A DNA stretch of 40,214 nt from JABSOG01 sp041583135 (GCA_041583135.1 JBFHGJ010000048.1:1-40214), one strand, 5' to 3'; counted from the stretch's first letter, positions 24,625 through 33,238 are shown. The notes: generated by a model not told the origin, from the letters alone. Numbers and translations are program-made.

Positions 24625-24996
24625 TTGAATTTGACTAAACGCTTTTCGTTTTTTTCGCTGCTGCTGATGCTGTTTGCACAGTCGTTTGCGCCGTTGACGA
24701 TGGCCTGTCAAATGCACCAACATTCCATGATGGACAGTGAGCAAAGCCCTGCTATGGCAAAGATGCAAGCTCATGAAGGTCATTCCATGAGCAGTGCCGA
24801 AGATAACGGCGGAGGCTCACACAGCTGTTGTGATGATGACTGCAACTGTCCAAAGGGCAGTTGCGCGCAAGCGACTTTGCTCGGCGGTGACGCTGCTATC
24901 ATCGCTTTGAGAATTTTTGAAAGTGCACCTGAGACTCAAGTGACTTATATTCCTTCCCCTTTCCAGTCGTTTTTTAAACCCCCTATTACTGCCTAA
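24625..24996 (+). CDS. Small Cys/His-rich secreted protein (CopL-like)
   Basis: A 123-aa periplasmic metal-binding candidate. There is no upstream ATG; TTG 24625 with GGGA 7 nt upstream gives a good signal peptide (MNLTKRFSFFSLLLMLFAQS). A longer TTG start at 24583 is less likely. The mature part is packed with metal ligands: MACQMHQHSMM, HEGHSM, and HSCCDDDCNCPKGSC. This Met/His-then-Cys pattern resembles CopL-family proteins found at the head of copper operons, where they affect copper-responsive expression or buffering. It lies 108 nt before the cusC-like gene, in the same direction. Family membership is inferred from pattern, not an alignment. Confidence 0.65.
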   Translation: MNLTKRFSFFSLLLMLFAQSFAPLTMACQMHQHSMMDSEQSPAMAKMQAHEGHSMSSAEDNGGGSHSCCDDDCNCPKGSCAQATLLGGDAAIIALRIFESAPETQVTYIPSPFQSFFKPPITA

Positions 24997-25065
24997 ACAG
25001 GACAGATCTATCTAAATTTCAGCCTGAACGGCTGGTATTTGGCGCATTCTTATTCGTGTTTTATG

Positions 25066-25084
25066 TGTCGATGACTCATCGACA
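25066..25084. promoter_or_regulatory. Perfect palindrome before the cusC-like gene
   Basis: TGTCGATGA (25066-25074) and TCATCGACA (25076-25084) are perfect 9-bp arms with a single central base, ending 20 nt before the ATG at 25105. As DNA it could bind a dimeric regulator; as RNA it is too tight for a hairpin without opening the centre. It does not match a CusR box. Confidence 0.45.
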
Positions 25085-25104
25085 ACGCTCTATATGAGGC
25101 AGTT

Positions 25105-26364
25105 ATGTATTTAAAATCCATTCGTATTGGCTTGTTGCTGACGCTTGGCTTGCCGCTGGCCGCAGGCGCTGTGCCGCTTTCCTTAAAAGCGGCAATCGTC
25201 AAAGCGCAGCAAGAAGACCCGTGGTTGTTGGCCAGTAAGCAAAGGCAGCAAGCCCTGTTGGCCAAGGCTGACGCGGCTGCGGTTTTGCCCGACCCCAGGT
25301 TGGCGGTTGGCGTGATGAACCTCGGTGCCGACAATTTCAGCTTTGGCGCTCAAGATATGACTCAGTTGAGTCTCTCTGTCATGCAGGCGCTTCCACGTGG
25401 CGATTCGTTGGCGTTGAGTCGCCATCAGCTCAAGCAACAGGCCGGGCAATTTGAATTTGCCCGACAAAATCGCCAAGCCAAAGTCGGTGTGAGTGTGGCG
25501 CAGCTATGGTTGGACATTTATAAGGCGCGGCAAAGCATTGCACTGATTGAGCAAAACCGAGAGCTGTTTGAGCAGCTTGCCGACGTGGCTCAGGCCAGTT
25601 ATGCCTCAGCCCTTGGTAAAACCCGTCAGCAGGATATCGTCAGAGCACAATTGGAGCTCAGCGCCCTTGAAGATCGCCTAGTCAAACTCAAGCAGACTGA
25701 ACAGGTGAAGTGGCAACAGCTCAGTCAGTGGCTCAGCATCGACACTGAACAACTGCCGTCGCAATTGCCGCAAATAAGCGCCAAGGGTTTTGAACTGCCA
25801 AGTTTTAGCCGTCATCCGGCTTTTTTGGCCCTTGAGCAGCAGATAAAAGCGGGCAACAGTGCGGTGCAGTTGGCAAAGGAGCAGTTTAAGCCGCAATGGA
25901 CGCTAAACGCTGGGTATGGCTATCGCGCTGACAGGCCCAACGGTCAAGACCGCGCTGACTTGCTTTCTGTTGGGGTTTCTTTTGACTTGCCGCTGCACAC
26001 CGAGCAGCGTCAAGGCAGGCAGGTTGATGCTGCGATTGCGCAAGCTGAAGCCATCAAAACCGATAAGTTGTTGTTGCTGCGTCAATTTACCGCTCAGTTT
26101 AGGGCGGCGACGGTGCAATATGAACAGCTTACGGCCCGTGCGCGACTATATCGCGATAAATTGCTGGTGCAATCTGCCGAGCAGGCTGAGGCAGCCTTGA
26201 GCGCCTATACCAATGATGACGGTGATTTTGCCGAAGTGGTCAGGGCGCGTATCGCCGAATTGAATGCCAAGATTGAAGCCTTGGACATTGTGGTCGAAAA
26301 GCGTAAAAGCGCGATACAGATCAATTACTTTTTTGTCAGTGACTCAGACGGAGGTTTGTTGTAA
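25105..26364 (+). CDS. cusC: Outer-membrane channel of a copper/silver RND system (CusC/TolC family)
   Basis: A 419-aa TolC-type channel with a signal peptide (MYLKSIRIGLLLTLGLPLAA, cleavage after AGA). Two long alternating helical repeats follow (LKAAIVKAQQEDPWLLASKQ at the start of repeat 1; ALEQQIKAGNSAVQLAKEQF at the start of repeat 2), with beta segments such as LNAGYGYRADRPNG. Trimers form the exit duct across the outer membrane and periplasm. The assignment to the copper pump rests on its position: the stop codon overlaps the start of the cusB-like gene (TAATG), and the cusA-like gene follows. No CusF-like chaperone is present. Confidence 0.85.
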   Translation: MYLKSIRIGLLLTLGLPLAAGAVPLSLKAAIVKAQQEDPWLLASKQRQQALLAKADAAAVLPDPRLAVGVMNLGADNFSFGAQDMTQLSLSVMQALPRGDSLALSRHQLKQQAGQFEFARQNRQAKVGVSVAQLWLDIYKARQSIALIEQNRELFEQLADVAQASYASALGKTRQQDIVRAQLELSALEDRLVKLKQTEQVKWQQLSQWLSIDTEQLPSQLPQISAKGFELPSFSRHPAFLALEQQIKAGNSAVQLAKEQFKPQWTLNAGYGYRADRPNGQDRADLLSVGVSFDLPLHTEQRQGRQVDAAIAQAEAIKTDKLLLLRQFTAQFRAATVQYEQLTARARLYRDKLLVQSAEQAEAALSAYTNDDGDFAEVVRARIAELNAKIEALDIVVEKRKSAIQINYFFVSDSDGGLL

Positions 26365-27827
26365 TGGCTGGATTGAAATCTATTATTGTCGGGGCATTGG
26401 CGGGGGCTATTGTGACAGCTGTGGTTATGACCCTGTGGCTGGGGCAAGGCGGTGAAATGGTGCAAGATCATGAAACCAAAGCGGCCGCTGAGCCGTTGTA
26501 TTGGGTGGCGCCGATGGATCCTAACTATCGTCGTGACAAACCCGGAAAGTCGCCTATGGGCATGGATCTGGTGCCGGTGTATGCCGAGGGGCAAAGTCAA
26601 GGGCCTGATGAAGGCCCGGGAACCATCACCATTTCACCAGAGGTTGTCAACAATCTTGGAGTGAGAACGGCGCCTGCACAGATGCGGTATCTTACTGCGC
26701 AAATTAATACTGTGGGTTACGTGCGCTATGACGAAGATCAGCTGGTGCATGTTCATCCAAGGGTGGAAGGCTGGATAGAGAAGCTCTATGTCAAAGCGGC
26801 GGGTGATCCGGTGACCAAAGGGCAGCCGCTGTATGATATATACTCCCCGGCATTGGTCAACGCTCAGGAAGAATTCGTCATGGCACTTGAACGCAACAAT
26901 AAGCGTCTGGTCAGTGCTGCCAAAGATCGACTCAAAGCCTTGCAATTGTCCAATGAAGCTATTGAATCTTTGGCCAAAAGCCGCAAAGTGAAGCAGTTCA
27001 TCACTCTGTATGCGCCACAATCTGGGGTCGTCGATAACCTCAATATTCGTGAAGGCTTTTACGTTAAGCCGGGGACGACGTTGATGTCGGTAGGCGCGTT
27101 AGATCAAGTGTGGGTCGAAGCGCAAGTATTTGAACGTCAGGTATTTTCCGTGGCTGTTGGCATGGCGGTAACCATGACGTTGGATTTCTTACCCGGCAGG
27201 CGCTGGCAAGGTCAGGTTGATTATATTTATCCCACTTTAGATGCGAAAACCCGCACGGTAAAAGTGCGACTGCGCTTTGATAACTCTGATCGGGCACTCA
27301 AACCCAATATGTTCGCTCAAGTCGCTATTCATGCTGATAGCCAAGATAAGGCGTTATTGGTGCCGAAAGAAGCGGTGATACGAAGCGGCGCGAGTGAGCG
27401 GGTGGTGCTGGCGCTTGGCGAAGGGCGGTTTAAGTCGATTGAGGTGAATTTGGGCCGTTTTGATGAGCAGCACTTTGAGGTGCTTTCGGGTTTAAACCCC
27501 GGTGAGAACGTGGTTGTTTCAGCTCAGTTCTTATTGGACTCTGAGTCTGGCAAGTCGTCAGACTTTAAGCGTATGGCACCAAGGTTGGATGACAATCAGG
27601 CGAGCGTTGGTGGGCTGATCAATAGCATCGATAGTGAGCGCAGGGTGATGAACATATCCCGCGATGCCATTGAAAAGTGGGGGAGAGAGCCTGCTACGAT
27701 GGACTTTGTGCTGGCCGATCACATTAACCTTAAGTTTTTTAGCCCCGGCGCCAGAGTGCGCTTTACTTTCGCCATAGAAGATGGCGAGTTTGTGGTGATT
27801 GATATGCGCGGGGAGGTCGATGAATGA
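26364..27827 (+). CDS. cusB: Copper/silver RND periplasmic adaptor (CusB-like)
   Basis: A 487-aa adaptor anchored by an N-terminal membrane segment (residues about 5-25). Residues about 45-75 form a heavy-metal-binding domain: YWVAPMDPNYRRDKPGKSP then MGMDLVPVYAEG, closely matching the N-terminus of E. coli CusB (DPMxPN...DKPGKSP...MDLVPxY) and rich in Met. Two lipoyl halves, an alpha hairpin and a beta barrel follow (for example HPRVEGWIEKLYVKAAGDPV). CusB receives Cu(I)/Ag(I) in the periplasm and delivers it to CusA. A C-terminal extension of about 80 residues beyond the usual CusB fold resembles a periplasmic CusF-like domain (INSIDSERRVMNISRDAIEK, then WGREPATMDFVL). Confidence 0.92.
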   Translation: MAGLKSIIVGALAGAIVTAVVMTLWLGQGGEMVQDHETKAAAEPLYWVAPMDPNYRRDKPGKSPMGMDLVPVYAEGQSQGPDEGPGTITISPEVVNNLGVRTAPAQMRYLTAQINTVGYVRYDEDQLVHVHPRVEGWIEKLYVKAAGDPVTKGQPLYDIYSPALVNAQEEFVMALERNNKRLVSAAKDRLKALQLSNEAIESLAKSRKVKQFITLYAPQSGVVDNLNIREGFYVKPGTTLMSVGALDQVWVEAQVFERQVFSVAVGMAVTMTLDFLPGRRWQGQVDYIYPTLDAKTRTVKVRLRFDNSDRALKPNMFAQVAIHADSQDKALLVPKEAVIRSGASERVVLALGEGRFKSIEVNLGRFDEQHFEVLSGLNPGENVVVSAQFLLDSESGKSSDFKRMAPRLDDNQASVGGLINSIDSERRVMNISRDAIEKWGREPATMDFVLADHINLKFFSPGARVRFTFAIEDGEFVVIDMRGEVDE

Positions 27828-30800
27828 TTAAGGCGATTATTCATTGGTCGGTGTATAACCGGATATTTGTGCTATTGGGTGCCCTAGTCGTGTTTGGCGC
27901 CGGTATTTATGGCATGAAAAACACCCCGGTTGATGCGATCCCCGACTTGTCAGATGTACAGGTGATCATCAAAACCAGCTATCCCGGACAGGCGCCGCAG
28001 GTGGTGCAAGATCAAGTGACCTATCCACTGACAACGGCGATGTTGTCGGTGCCGGGAGCGGTCACAGTACGTGGGTACTCATTTTTTGGCGATTCCTATG
28101 TTTATGTTATTTTCGACGAAGATAGCGACCTTTACTGGGCAAGAAGTCGGGTGTTGGAGTATTTAAGCCAAGTTGCCCCGAGCTTGCCGCAAAATGCCAA
28201 GCCACAGCTTGGGCCGGATGCGACTGGGGTCGGATGGATTTATCTTTATGCGCTGGTCGATAGAACCGGACAGCATGACATCAGTGAGCTGCGTACCATT
28301 CAAGACTGGTTTTTAAAGTTTGAGCTGCAAAGTGTTGCCGGTGTGTCTGAGGTGACCGCTTTGGGTGGCATGGTGAAGCAATACCAGGTGCAGGTAAACC
28401 CCGATAAGCTCAGGGCGTTTGGTATTCCCTTATCTCATATTCAAATGGCCATTCGTCAGGGTAATCAGGAGATCGGCGCCTCGGTCGTCGAAATGGCCGA
28501 AGCCGAGTATATGGTCAGGGCGACCGGTTACATTCGTAACGCCGAAGATCTTGGCAATATTCCCCTTGGCGTTAGTGAGGGTGGTTCACCTTTGTTGCTG
28601 AAAGACGTCGCCGATATTGTCGTTGGCCCACAAATGCGTCGAGGCATTGCCGAGCTAAACGGTGAAGGAGAAACTGTCGGCGGTATCGTGGTGATGCGTT
28701 ATGGTGAGAATGCGCAAAAAACCATTGAGGGCGTTAAGGCGCGCCTAGCTCAACTGAAGGCCGGTTTACCCGATGGCGTTGAAGTGGTCACTGTGTATGA
28801 CCGAAGCACACTGATTGAGCGGGCGGTGAACAATCTAAGCGAAAAGCTGGTTGAGGAGTTTATTGTTGTTGCCTTGGTGTGTGTGCTGTTTTTGTTTCAT
28901 GTGCGCTCGTCACTGGTGGCGATCATCAGCCTACCGGCCGGGATATTGGTTGCCTATTTGGTGATGTATCTACAAGGGCTCAATGCCAACATAATGTCAC
29001 TCGGTGGCATTGCCATTGCCATCGGTGCGATGAGTGATGGCGCTATCGTGATGATTGAGAACCTACACAAGCACATGGAAAAAACCACTTTGACGGTGCA
29101 AAACCGTTGGCAGGTCGTGGCCAATGCTGCCGCAGAGGTGGGGCCAGCGTTGTTTTTCAGTTTGCTGATTATTACGGTGAGCTTTTTGCCGGTATTTACC
29201 TTAGAAGCCCAAGAAGGTCGTATGTTTGCGCCTTTGGCTTTTACCAAAACCTATGCCATGGCGGCATCTGCGGCGTTGGCCGTTACCCTAATTCCTGTGT
29301 TGATGGGATATTTTGTCCGTGGAAAAGTGCTCGATGAGCAGAAAAATCCGGTGAATCGAATGCTCATTGCCGGATACCTTCCATTGCTTAAGAGTGCGCT
29401 TAACTATCCCAAGACCACGGTGGTTGCGACGCTGTTGCTGATTGCCGTGGGTATTTGGCCGGTGGACAAAATTGGCTCGGAGTTTATTCCGCCTTTAGAT
29501 GAGGGGGATTTGATGTATATGCCCACCACCTATCCGGGGATCTCAATCGGTAAGGCAAGAGAGTTGTTGCAGCAAACCGATAAACTGATCCGTACGGTGC
29601 CTGAGGTCAAAAATGTCTTCGGTAAAATGGGGCGGGCTGAAACGGCTACCGATCCGGCGCCGCTGACGATGATTGAAACCTTCATCCAGCTGAAAAGCCG
29701 CGACCAATGGCGTGAAGGCATGACCACAGATAAGCTGATCAAAGAGCTGGATAGTTTGGTTAACCTACCGGGGCTGACTAACGCGTGGGTGATGCCGATA
29801 AAAACACGCATCGATATGTTGGCTACGGGGATCAAAACCCCTGTTGGGGTTAAAATTGCCGGGCCGAGTCTAGCTGAGATAGAACGTATCGGACGTGATA
29901 TTGAAGATATTTTAAAACCGGTACCGGGGACGGCTTCGGTTTATTCAGAGCGGGTTGCTGGTGGTCGTTATATCAAGGTCGATATCAATCGTGAAAAGGC
30001 GGCGCGTTATGGTTTGAGTATCAGCAGTGTTCAGCAGGTTGTCGCCACGGCAATTGGAGGTATGAATGTCACCCAAACCGTTGAAGGGCTGGAACGTTAT
30101 CCGGTCAATATCCGTTATCCACAGGATTATCGTAGCAGTCCTGAGCAAATGGCGTTGTTGCCAATCGTGACGCCCAGTGGTCAACGGATTGCACTGTCAG
30201 ATGTGGCGCGAATTCTCATCGAAGAAGGCCCGCCGGGAATAAAAAGTGAAAATGCGCGCTTAAACGGTTGGTCGTTTATCGACATTGAGGGGGTTGATGT
30301 CGGCACCTATGTGGTTAACGCCAAGCAAATCTTGGCCGATAAGCTTGATTTGCCTGCGGGCTACTCTATCAGCTGGTCGGGGCAATATGAGTATATGCAA
30401 AGGGCCAAAGAAAAGTTGAGCTATGTGGTGCCTTTGACCATCGCCATTATTTTGTTGCTGCTGTACCTGAGCTTTCGCAATGTCAGTGAGGTGTTGATCA
30501 TCATGGGTACTTTGCCGTTTGCGCTGATTGGTGGCATATGGCTGATGTATTTGCTGGGCTTTAATTTTTCGGTCGCCGTGGGCGTCGGTTTTATTGCCCT
30601 TGCGGGGGTGGCGGTTGAAACCGGGGTGATCATGCTGGTTTATCTCAATCAGGCTTATCAACAAATGCTGGCGGAACAAGGCGAAAGCTTTAGTCGTGAT
30701 GCTTTGTTTGATGCCATATTGCATGGCGCGGTGCGGCGTATTCGTCCGGTCATGATGACCGCCGCTACCATCATTATCGGGTTGTTTCCAATACTCTATG

Positions 30801-30958
30801 GTAGCGGTACCGGCTCAGAGGTGATGAGCCGTATTGCAGCGCCTATGGTCGGCGGCATGGCCAGCACCTTAGTGCTGACTTTGCTGATCTTACCGGTGAT
30901 TTATTACCTTTGGCGTCGGCATAGTGCGGCTAAGGTAAGTGAGTCTTTACACTGTTAG
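27824..30958 (+). CDS. cusA: Copper/silver RND efflux permease (CusA-like, HME family)
   Basis: A 1044-aa proton/metal antiporter that expels Cu(I)/Ag(I) through CusBC. It starts inside the cusB-like gene (ATGA overlap). The N-terminus MIKAIIHWSVYNRIFVLLGA and the loop DAIPDLSDVQVIIKTSYPGQ match the family. The helix-4 motif GAMSDGAIVMIENLHKHMEK keeps the proton-relay Asp and resembles the Cu/Ag (HME4) rather than the Zn/Co type (DFGxIVDGAV). TRIDMLATGIKTPVG holds a Met that corresponds to the CusA metal-binding Met region. An internal segment of this gene (28763-28912) recurs as a decayed copy at 33239-33388. No classic GC-rich terminator follows; a palindrome at 30973-31025 may act as one. 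Confidence 0.93.
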   Translation: MIKAIIHWSVYNRIFVLLGALVVFGAGIYGMKNTPVDAIPDLSDVQVIIKTSYPGQAPQVVQDQVTYPLTTAMLSVPGAVTVRGYSFFGDSYVYVIFDEDSDLYWARSRVLEYLSQVAPSLPQNAKPQLGPDATGVGWIYLYALVDRTGQHDISELRTIQDWFLKFELQSVAGVSEVTALGGMVKQYQVQVNPDKLRAFGIPLSHIQMAIRQGNQEIGASVVEMAEAEYMVRATGYIRNAEDLGNIPLGVSEGGSPLLLKDVADIVVGPQMRRGIAELNGEGETVGGIVVMRYGENAQKTIEGVKARLAQLKAGLPDGVEVVTVYDRSTLIERAVNNLSEKLVEEFIVVALVCVLFLFHVRSSLVAIISLPAGILVAYLVMYLQGLNANIMSLGGIAIAIGAMSDGAIVMIENLHKHMEKTTLTVQNRWQVVANAAAEVGPALFFSLLIITVSFLPVFTLEAQEGRMFAPLAFTKTYAMAASAALAVTLIPVLMGYFVRGKVLDEQKNPVNRMLIAGYLPLLKSALNYPKTTVVATLLLIAVGIWPVDKIGSEFIPPLDEGDLMYMPTTYPGISIGKARELLQQTDKLIRTVPEVKNVFGKMGRAETATDPAPLTMIETFIQLKSRDQWREGMTTDKLIKELDSLVNLPGLTNAWVMPIKTRIDMLATGIKTPVGVKIAGPSLAEIERIGRDIEDILKPVPGTASVYSERVAGGRYIKVDINREKAARYGLSISSVQQVVATAIGGMNVTQTVEGLERYPVNIRYPQDYRSSPEQMALLPIVTPSGQRIALSDVARILIEEGPPGIKSENARLNGWSFIDIEGVDVGTYVVNAKQILADKLDLPAGYSISWSGQYEYMQRAKEKLSYVVPLTIAIILLLLYLSFRNVSEVLIIMGTLPFALIGGIWLMYLLGFNFSVAVGVGFIALAGVAVETGVIMLVYLNQAYQQMLAEQGESFSRDALFDAILHGAVRRIRPVMMTAATIIIGLFPILYGSGTGSEVMSRIAAPMVGGMASTLVLTLLILPVIYYLWRRHSAAKVSESLHC

Positions 30959-30972
30959 TGTTTTTGCTAAAC

Positions 30973-31025
30973 AAAAAGTGTGTAATTATGCGTATATATA
31001 TGTATAATTCAATTACACACTTTTT
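30973..31025 (+). promoter_or_regulatory. Promoter and operator-like inverted repeat of the three-gene module
   Basis: AAAAAGTGTGTAATT (30973-30987) and AATTACACACTTTTT (31011-31025) are perfect 15-bp inverted arms around a 23-nt spacer. A consensus -10 box TATAAT (31003-31008) lies in the spacer, and the -35 position falls in the left arm with only a weak match. The right arm abuts the ribosome-binding site GAGG of the next gene. The layout suits autoregulation by the HTH protein of the module. Read as RNA from upstream, the arms with their T5 end could also terminate cusA transcription. Confidence 0.65.
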
Positions 31026-31034
31026 GAGGTTCCT

Positions 31035-31799
31035 ATGGCTCATTTAATTCATACATTAGCTAAAATCGGCTATGCAGAGTTGCCTATGGATGATTTTAAG
31101 TCAATCCAAGACGAGTTCCATAAGGCTTTTAGAAAGCAGTATCCTGACTTTAAACCTGAAAGTAAGCGCTCTATTGAAATTAATCTTGATGGTAATGAAG
31201 TTAGACCTGTTGAACAAAAAATAACCAGTTATACCTTGACTAGCTTTGACAAGTCTGATGGTGCAATTGTTACGTCATCTGATATCGTTTTGCACACTAA
31301 AAACTATATAAGTATTGATAACTTTTGGCAGAAGTTAGAGACTCTTTTGTGCTTTGTACATGAGAAGTTAGAGATTAATTATATTGACTATATAGGGATT
31401 CGCTATTTTAATCAGCTTAAATCTTATGATCCCAATGATTTGATTGATTTAGTTAAGCGGCCCGATGTTTTGCAGCCCATCTTACACTCTCAACCTACTA
31501 TGCAGGGTAGCTTTATGCAGTCTAGGTATGAAAATGAAGAAGGGATGGTGCATTTATGCTCGGGGATTGTGATCGAGCAGTCACCGTTGCCTAGAGAAAT
31601 GTTGCCACTAGCACAGAGGTTGGATTGCGATATAGATTCTGAGGGCGTGAATGTGGTCGTTGATATTGACAGTTTTTATTGCCCGCAAGATCCTGAGCCG
31701 TTTAAATTGGAAAAGGTTCGTGAAAAAATGTATTCTTTAAGAACACAGGCTAAGGCCGTTTACATTGAAATTGTTGAAGACTTGGATGAGAAACTATGA
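31035..31799 (+). CDS. TIGR04255-family-like protein (first gene of an unknown module)
   Basis: A 254-aa protein of unknown function. The layout recalls the sporadically distributed TIGR04255 family: an N-terminal segment (YAELPMDDFKSIQDEFHKAF), a central strand-rich part, and a helix-plus-strand unit WQKLETLLCFVHEKLEINYI followed by the hallmark-like IGIRYFNQL. The C-terminal part (VVVDIDSFY, then FKLEKVREKMYSLRTQAKAV) also fits. It is predicted cytoplasmic. GAGG lies 6 nt before the ATG. Its stop overlaps the next start (ATGA). Base composition is clearly AT-rich: 31261-31320 has 18 G+C in 60 bases. That suggests acquisition by transfer. Family assignment is from memory of the pattern. Confidence 0.6.
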   Translation: MAHLIHTLAKIGYAELPMDDFKSIQDEFHKAFRKQYPDFKPESKRSIEINLDGNEVRPVEQKITSYTLTSFDKSDGAIVTSSDIVLHTKNYISIDNFWQKLETLLCFVHEKLEINYIDYIGIRYFNQLKSYDPNDLIDLVKRPDVLQPILHSQPTMQGSFMQSRYENEEGMVHLCSGIVIEQSPLPREMLPLAQRLDCDIDSEGVNVVVDIDSFYCPQDPEPFKLEKVREKMYSLRTQAKAVYIEIVEDLDEKL

Positions 31800-32392
31800 C
31801 TATTTCTGCAAAATACGGTACAAATACGAAAAAAGTTAAACATGCTGATAGTTATTGTCGCTCTGTCTTTGGAGCTGTCACTTGGGCTACTGTTGCTTCT
31901 TTATCGGGAACAACAAGTGTGCATGCCGAAGTTTATGATCCAGCAAGTAAAAAGAGCGCTTCAATTTCAACAAAAGAGTATGCGCAGCTGTTAGAGAAAA
32001 AGGTCGAAACTCAGAAACAAAACAAGGATGAGATGCAGCTTGAGCGCTGTTTTGAACTACAAAAAAAGCTTGGTTTTAATACCGCACAGTGGGCAAGTGT
32101 GTTAGGCGTTGAGCGTAAGACTTTGTATAACTGGAAGAAGCAGCCGCAAACTCAAGTACAAGAGCGAACTGTAGATAGAATTAAGCTGTGGGCTGAGTTT
32201 GCCGATTATATTGAAGCTGAGCACAGGCCTTATTTAGCCAAGTATGCTTTTGGTCGAAACGGCGATAAAAATATGGCCAGTTTACTGCTAGATGATACTA
32301 AGTCGTTAACCGAACTTAATGAAGCTTATGATAATGCTTACACTCGCATTGATGGCTTTATGAACAGAAAGAAAAGAGAAAAGCGGAGCTAA
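31796..32392 (+). CDS. HTH protein with N-terminal hydrophobic segment (second gene of the module)
   Basis: A 198-aa protein. Residues about 85-115 form a helix-turn-helix of Xre/antitoxin-like type: LGFNTAQWASVLGVERKTLY followed by NWKKQ, where the second helix and the YNW ending are typical of DNA-binding recognition helices. Residues 60-90 are a charged helical region. Oddly, residues 23-44 (SVFGAVTWATVASLSGTTSV-HA) look like a weak membrane segment or signal-like sequence after a basic stretch, which is unusual before a DNA-binding domain. The start is fixed by the ATGA overlap with the first gene. It may repress the module through the palindrome at 30973-31025. No precise family is recognised. 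Confidence 0.6.
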   Translation: MTISAKYGTNTKKVKHADSYCRSVFGAVTWATVASLSGTTSVHAEVYDPASKKSASISTKEYAQLLEKKVETQKQNKDEMQLERCFELQKKLGFNTAQWASVLGVERKTLYNWKKQPQTQVQERTVDRIKLWAEFADYIEAEHRPYLAKYAFGRNGDKNMASLLLDDTKSLTELNEAYDNAYTRIDGFMNRKKREKRS

Positions 32393-32401
32393 CCTTTTTT
32401 G

Positions 32402-33232
32402 ATGTCTTTGCGAGAGCAACTAGAGCAGCAAGGATGGCGACAAGGTTCAATTATTGAGCTTTCAGGTGACTGTGCTTTAACCGAGCTGTTACCTGATAAA
32501 CTCAAAGCTAAACTAACTGTTCAAAGCTGTATTGCAATTTTGATGACCTATAGCTGCGCCGTGATCAGTGGAGACTTTGACAAAGAGCCTTGGCTGAATA
32601 TTCTTATTGCCTCACCTATTAATCAAACTAGCGCTGAGTTTGTTCACGGTAAAAACCCCCGTACAATTCATTTCCATATTCAATTAGATGAACAATTATT
32701 GGCCTATGAAGCGAATTCTTTAGGTTTGATCCAGATTGAACGTGAACTCTTACTAAAACTAGAACATTCACAAAAGCAATGTACATTAGATGTAGTAAAC
32801 CAACTTAAATACTGGTGTGCTCAGAGGTTTATTGCACCAACCTTTGACGGTGCTTTTATGGAATTGCTGAGATCATCAGCTAAAAAGTTCAAAAAGTTAT
32901 GGAAAAGAGAAGAAGTTCAAGAGCTATCTGCTGTTTACATAGAAGTGAAACCTAAAGGTGAAGGTTTTCAGCTAGATATTATTCTCGCGTTACGTAAAGA
33001 AGGTCGTGCTCATAGAGATTTCAAAAAGCAGTATGAAGACCAATTATTGCAAGGTTTCAAAACCGCCTTTAGTGTTGGGAGTAAAATCACGGTTGAAAAT
33101 ATTACGTTAGAAAATGAGTTTCAGCTCTCGTTAAGCACAATATCTACTCACAAGCGTTTTAGCCCCTACTACCCCACATTTTCAATAGAAGATTCAGACA
33201 TACCTGCCGATATGAATGCTTGGCTCAATTAG
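32402..33232 (+). CDS. Unknown protein (third gene of the module)
   Basis: A 276-aa protein with no firm family. ATG 32402 is preferred over TTG 32399; GGAG lies 13 nt upstream of the ATG, or 10 nt before the TTG. The N-terminal part, WRQGSIIELSG and then LMTYSCAVISGDFDKEPWLN, resembles a pattern (RQG...SCD...EKEP) seen in uncharacterised proteins of accessory islands, with Ala in place of Asp after Cys. A basic helix (SSAKKFKKLWKREEVQ) lies near residue 165. The C-terminal half is alpha/beta. No transmembrane segment or nuclease motif is evident. It begins 9 nt after the HTH gene and shares the AT-rich composition. Confidence 0.55.
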   Translation: MSLREQLEQQGWRQGSIIELSGDCALTELLPDKLKAKLTVQSCIAILMTYSCAVISGDFDKEPWLNILIASPINQTSAEFVHGKNPRTIHFHIQLDEQLLAYEANSLGLIQIERELLLKLEHSQKQCTLDVVNQLKYWCAQRFIAPTFDGAFMELLRSSAKKFKKLWKREEVQELSAVYIEVKPKGEGFQLDIILALRKEGRAHRDFKKQYEDQLLQGFKTAFSVGSKITVENITLENEFQLSLSTISTHKRFSPYYPTFSIEDSDIPADMNAWLN

Positions 33233-33238
33233 AAGCAG

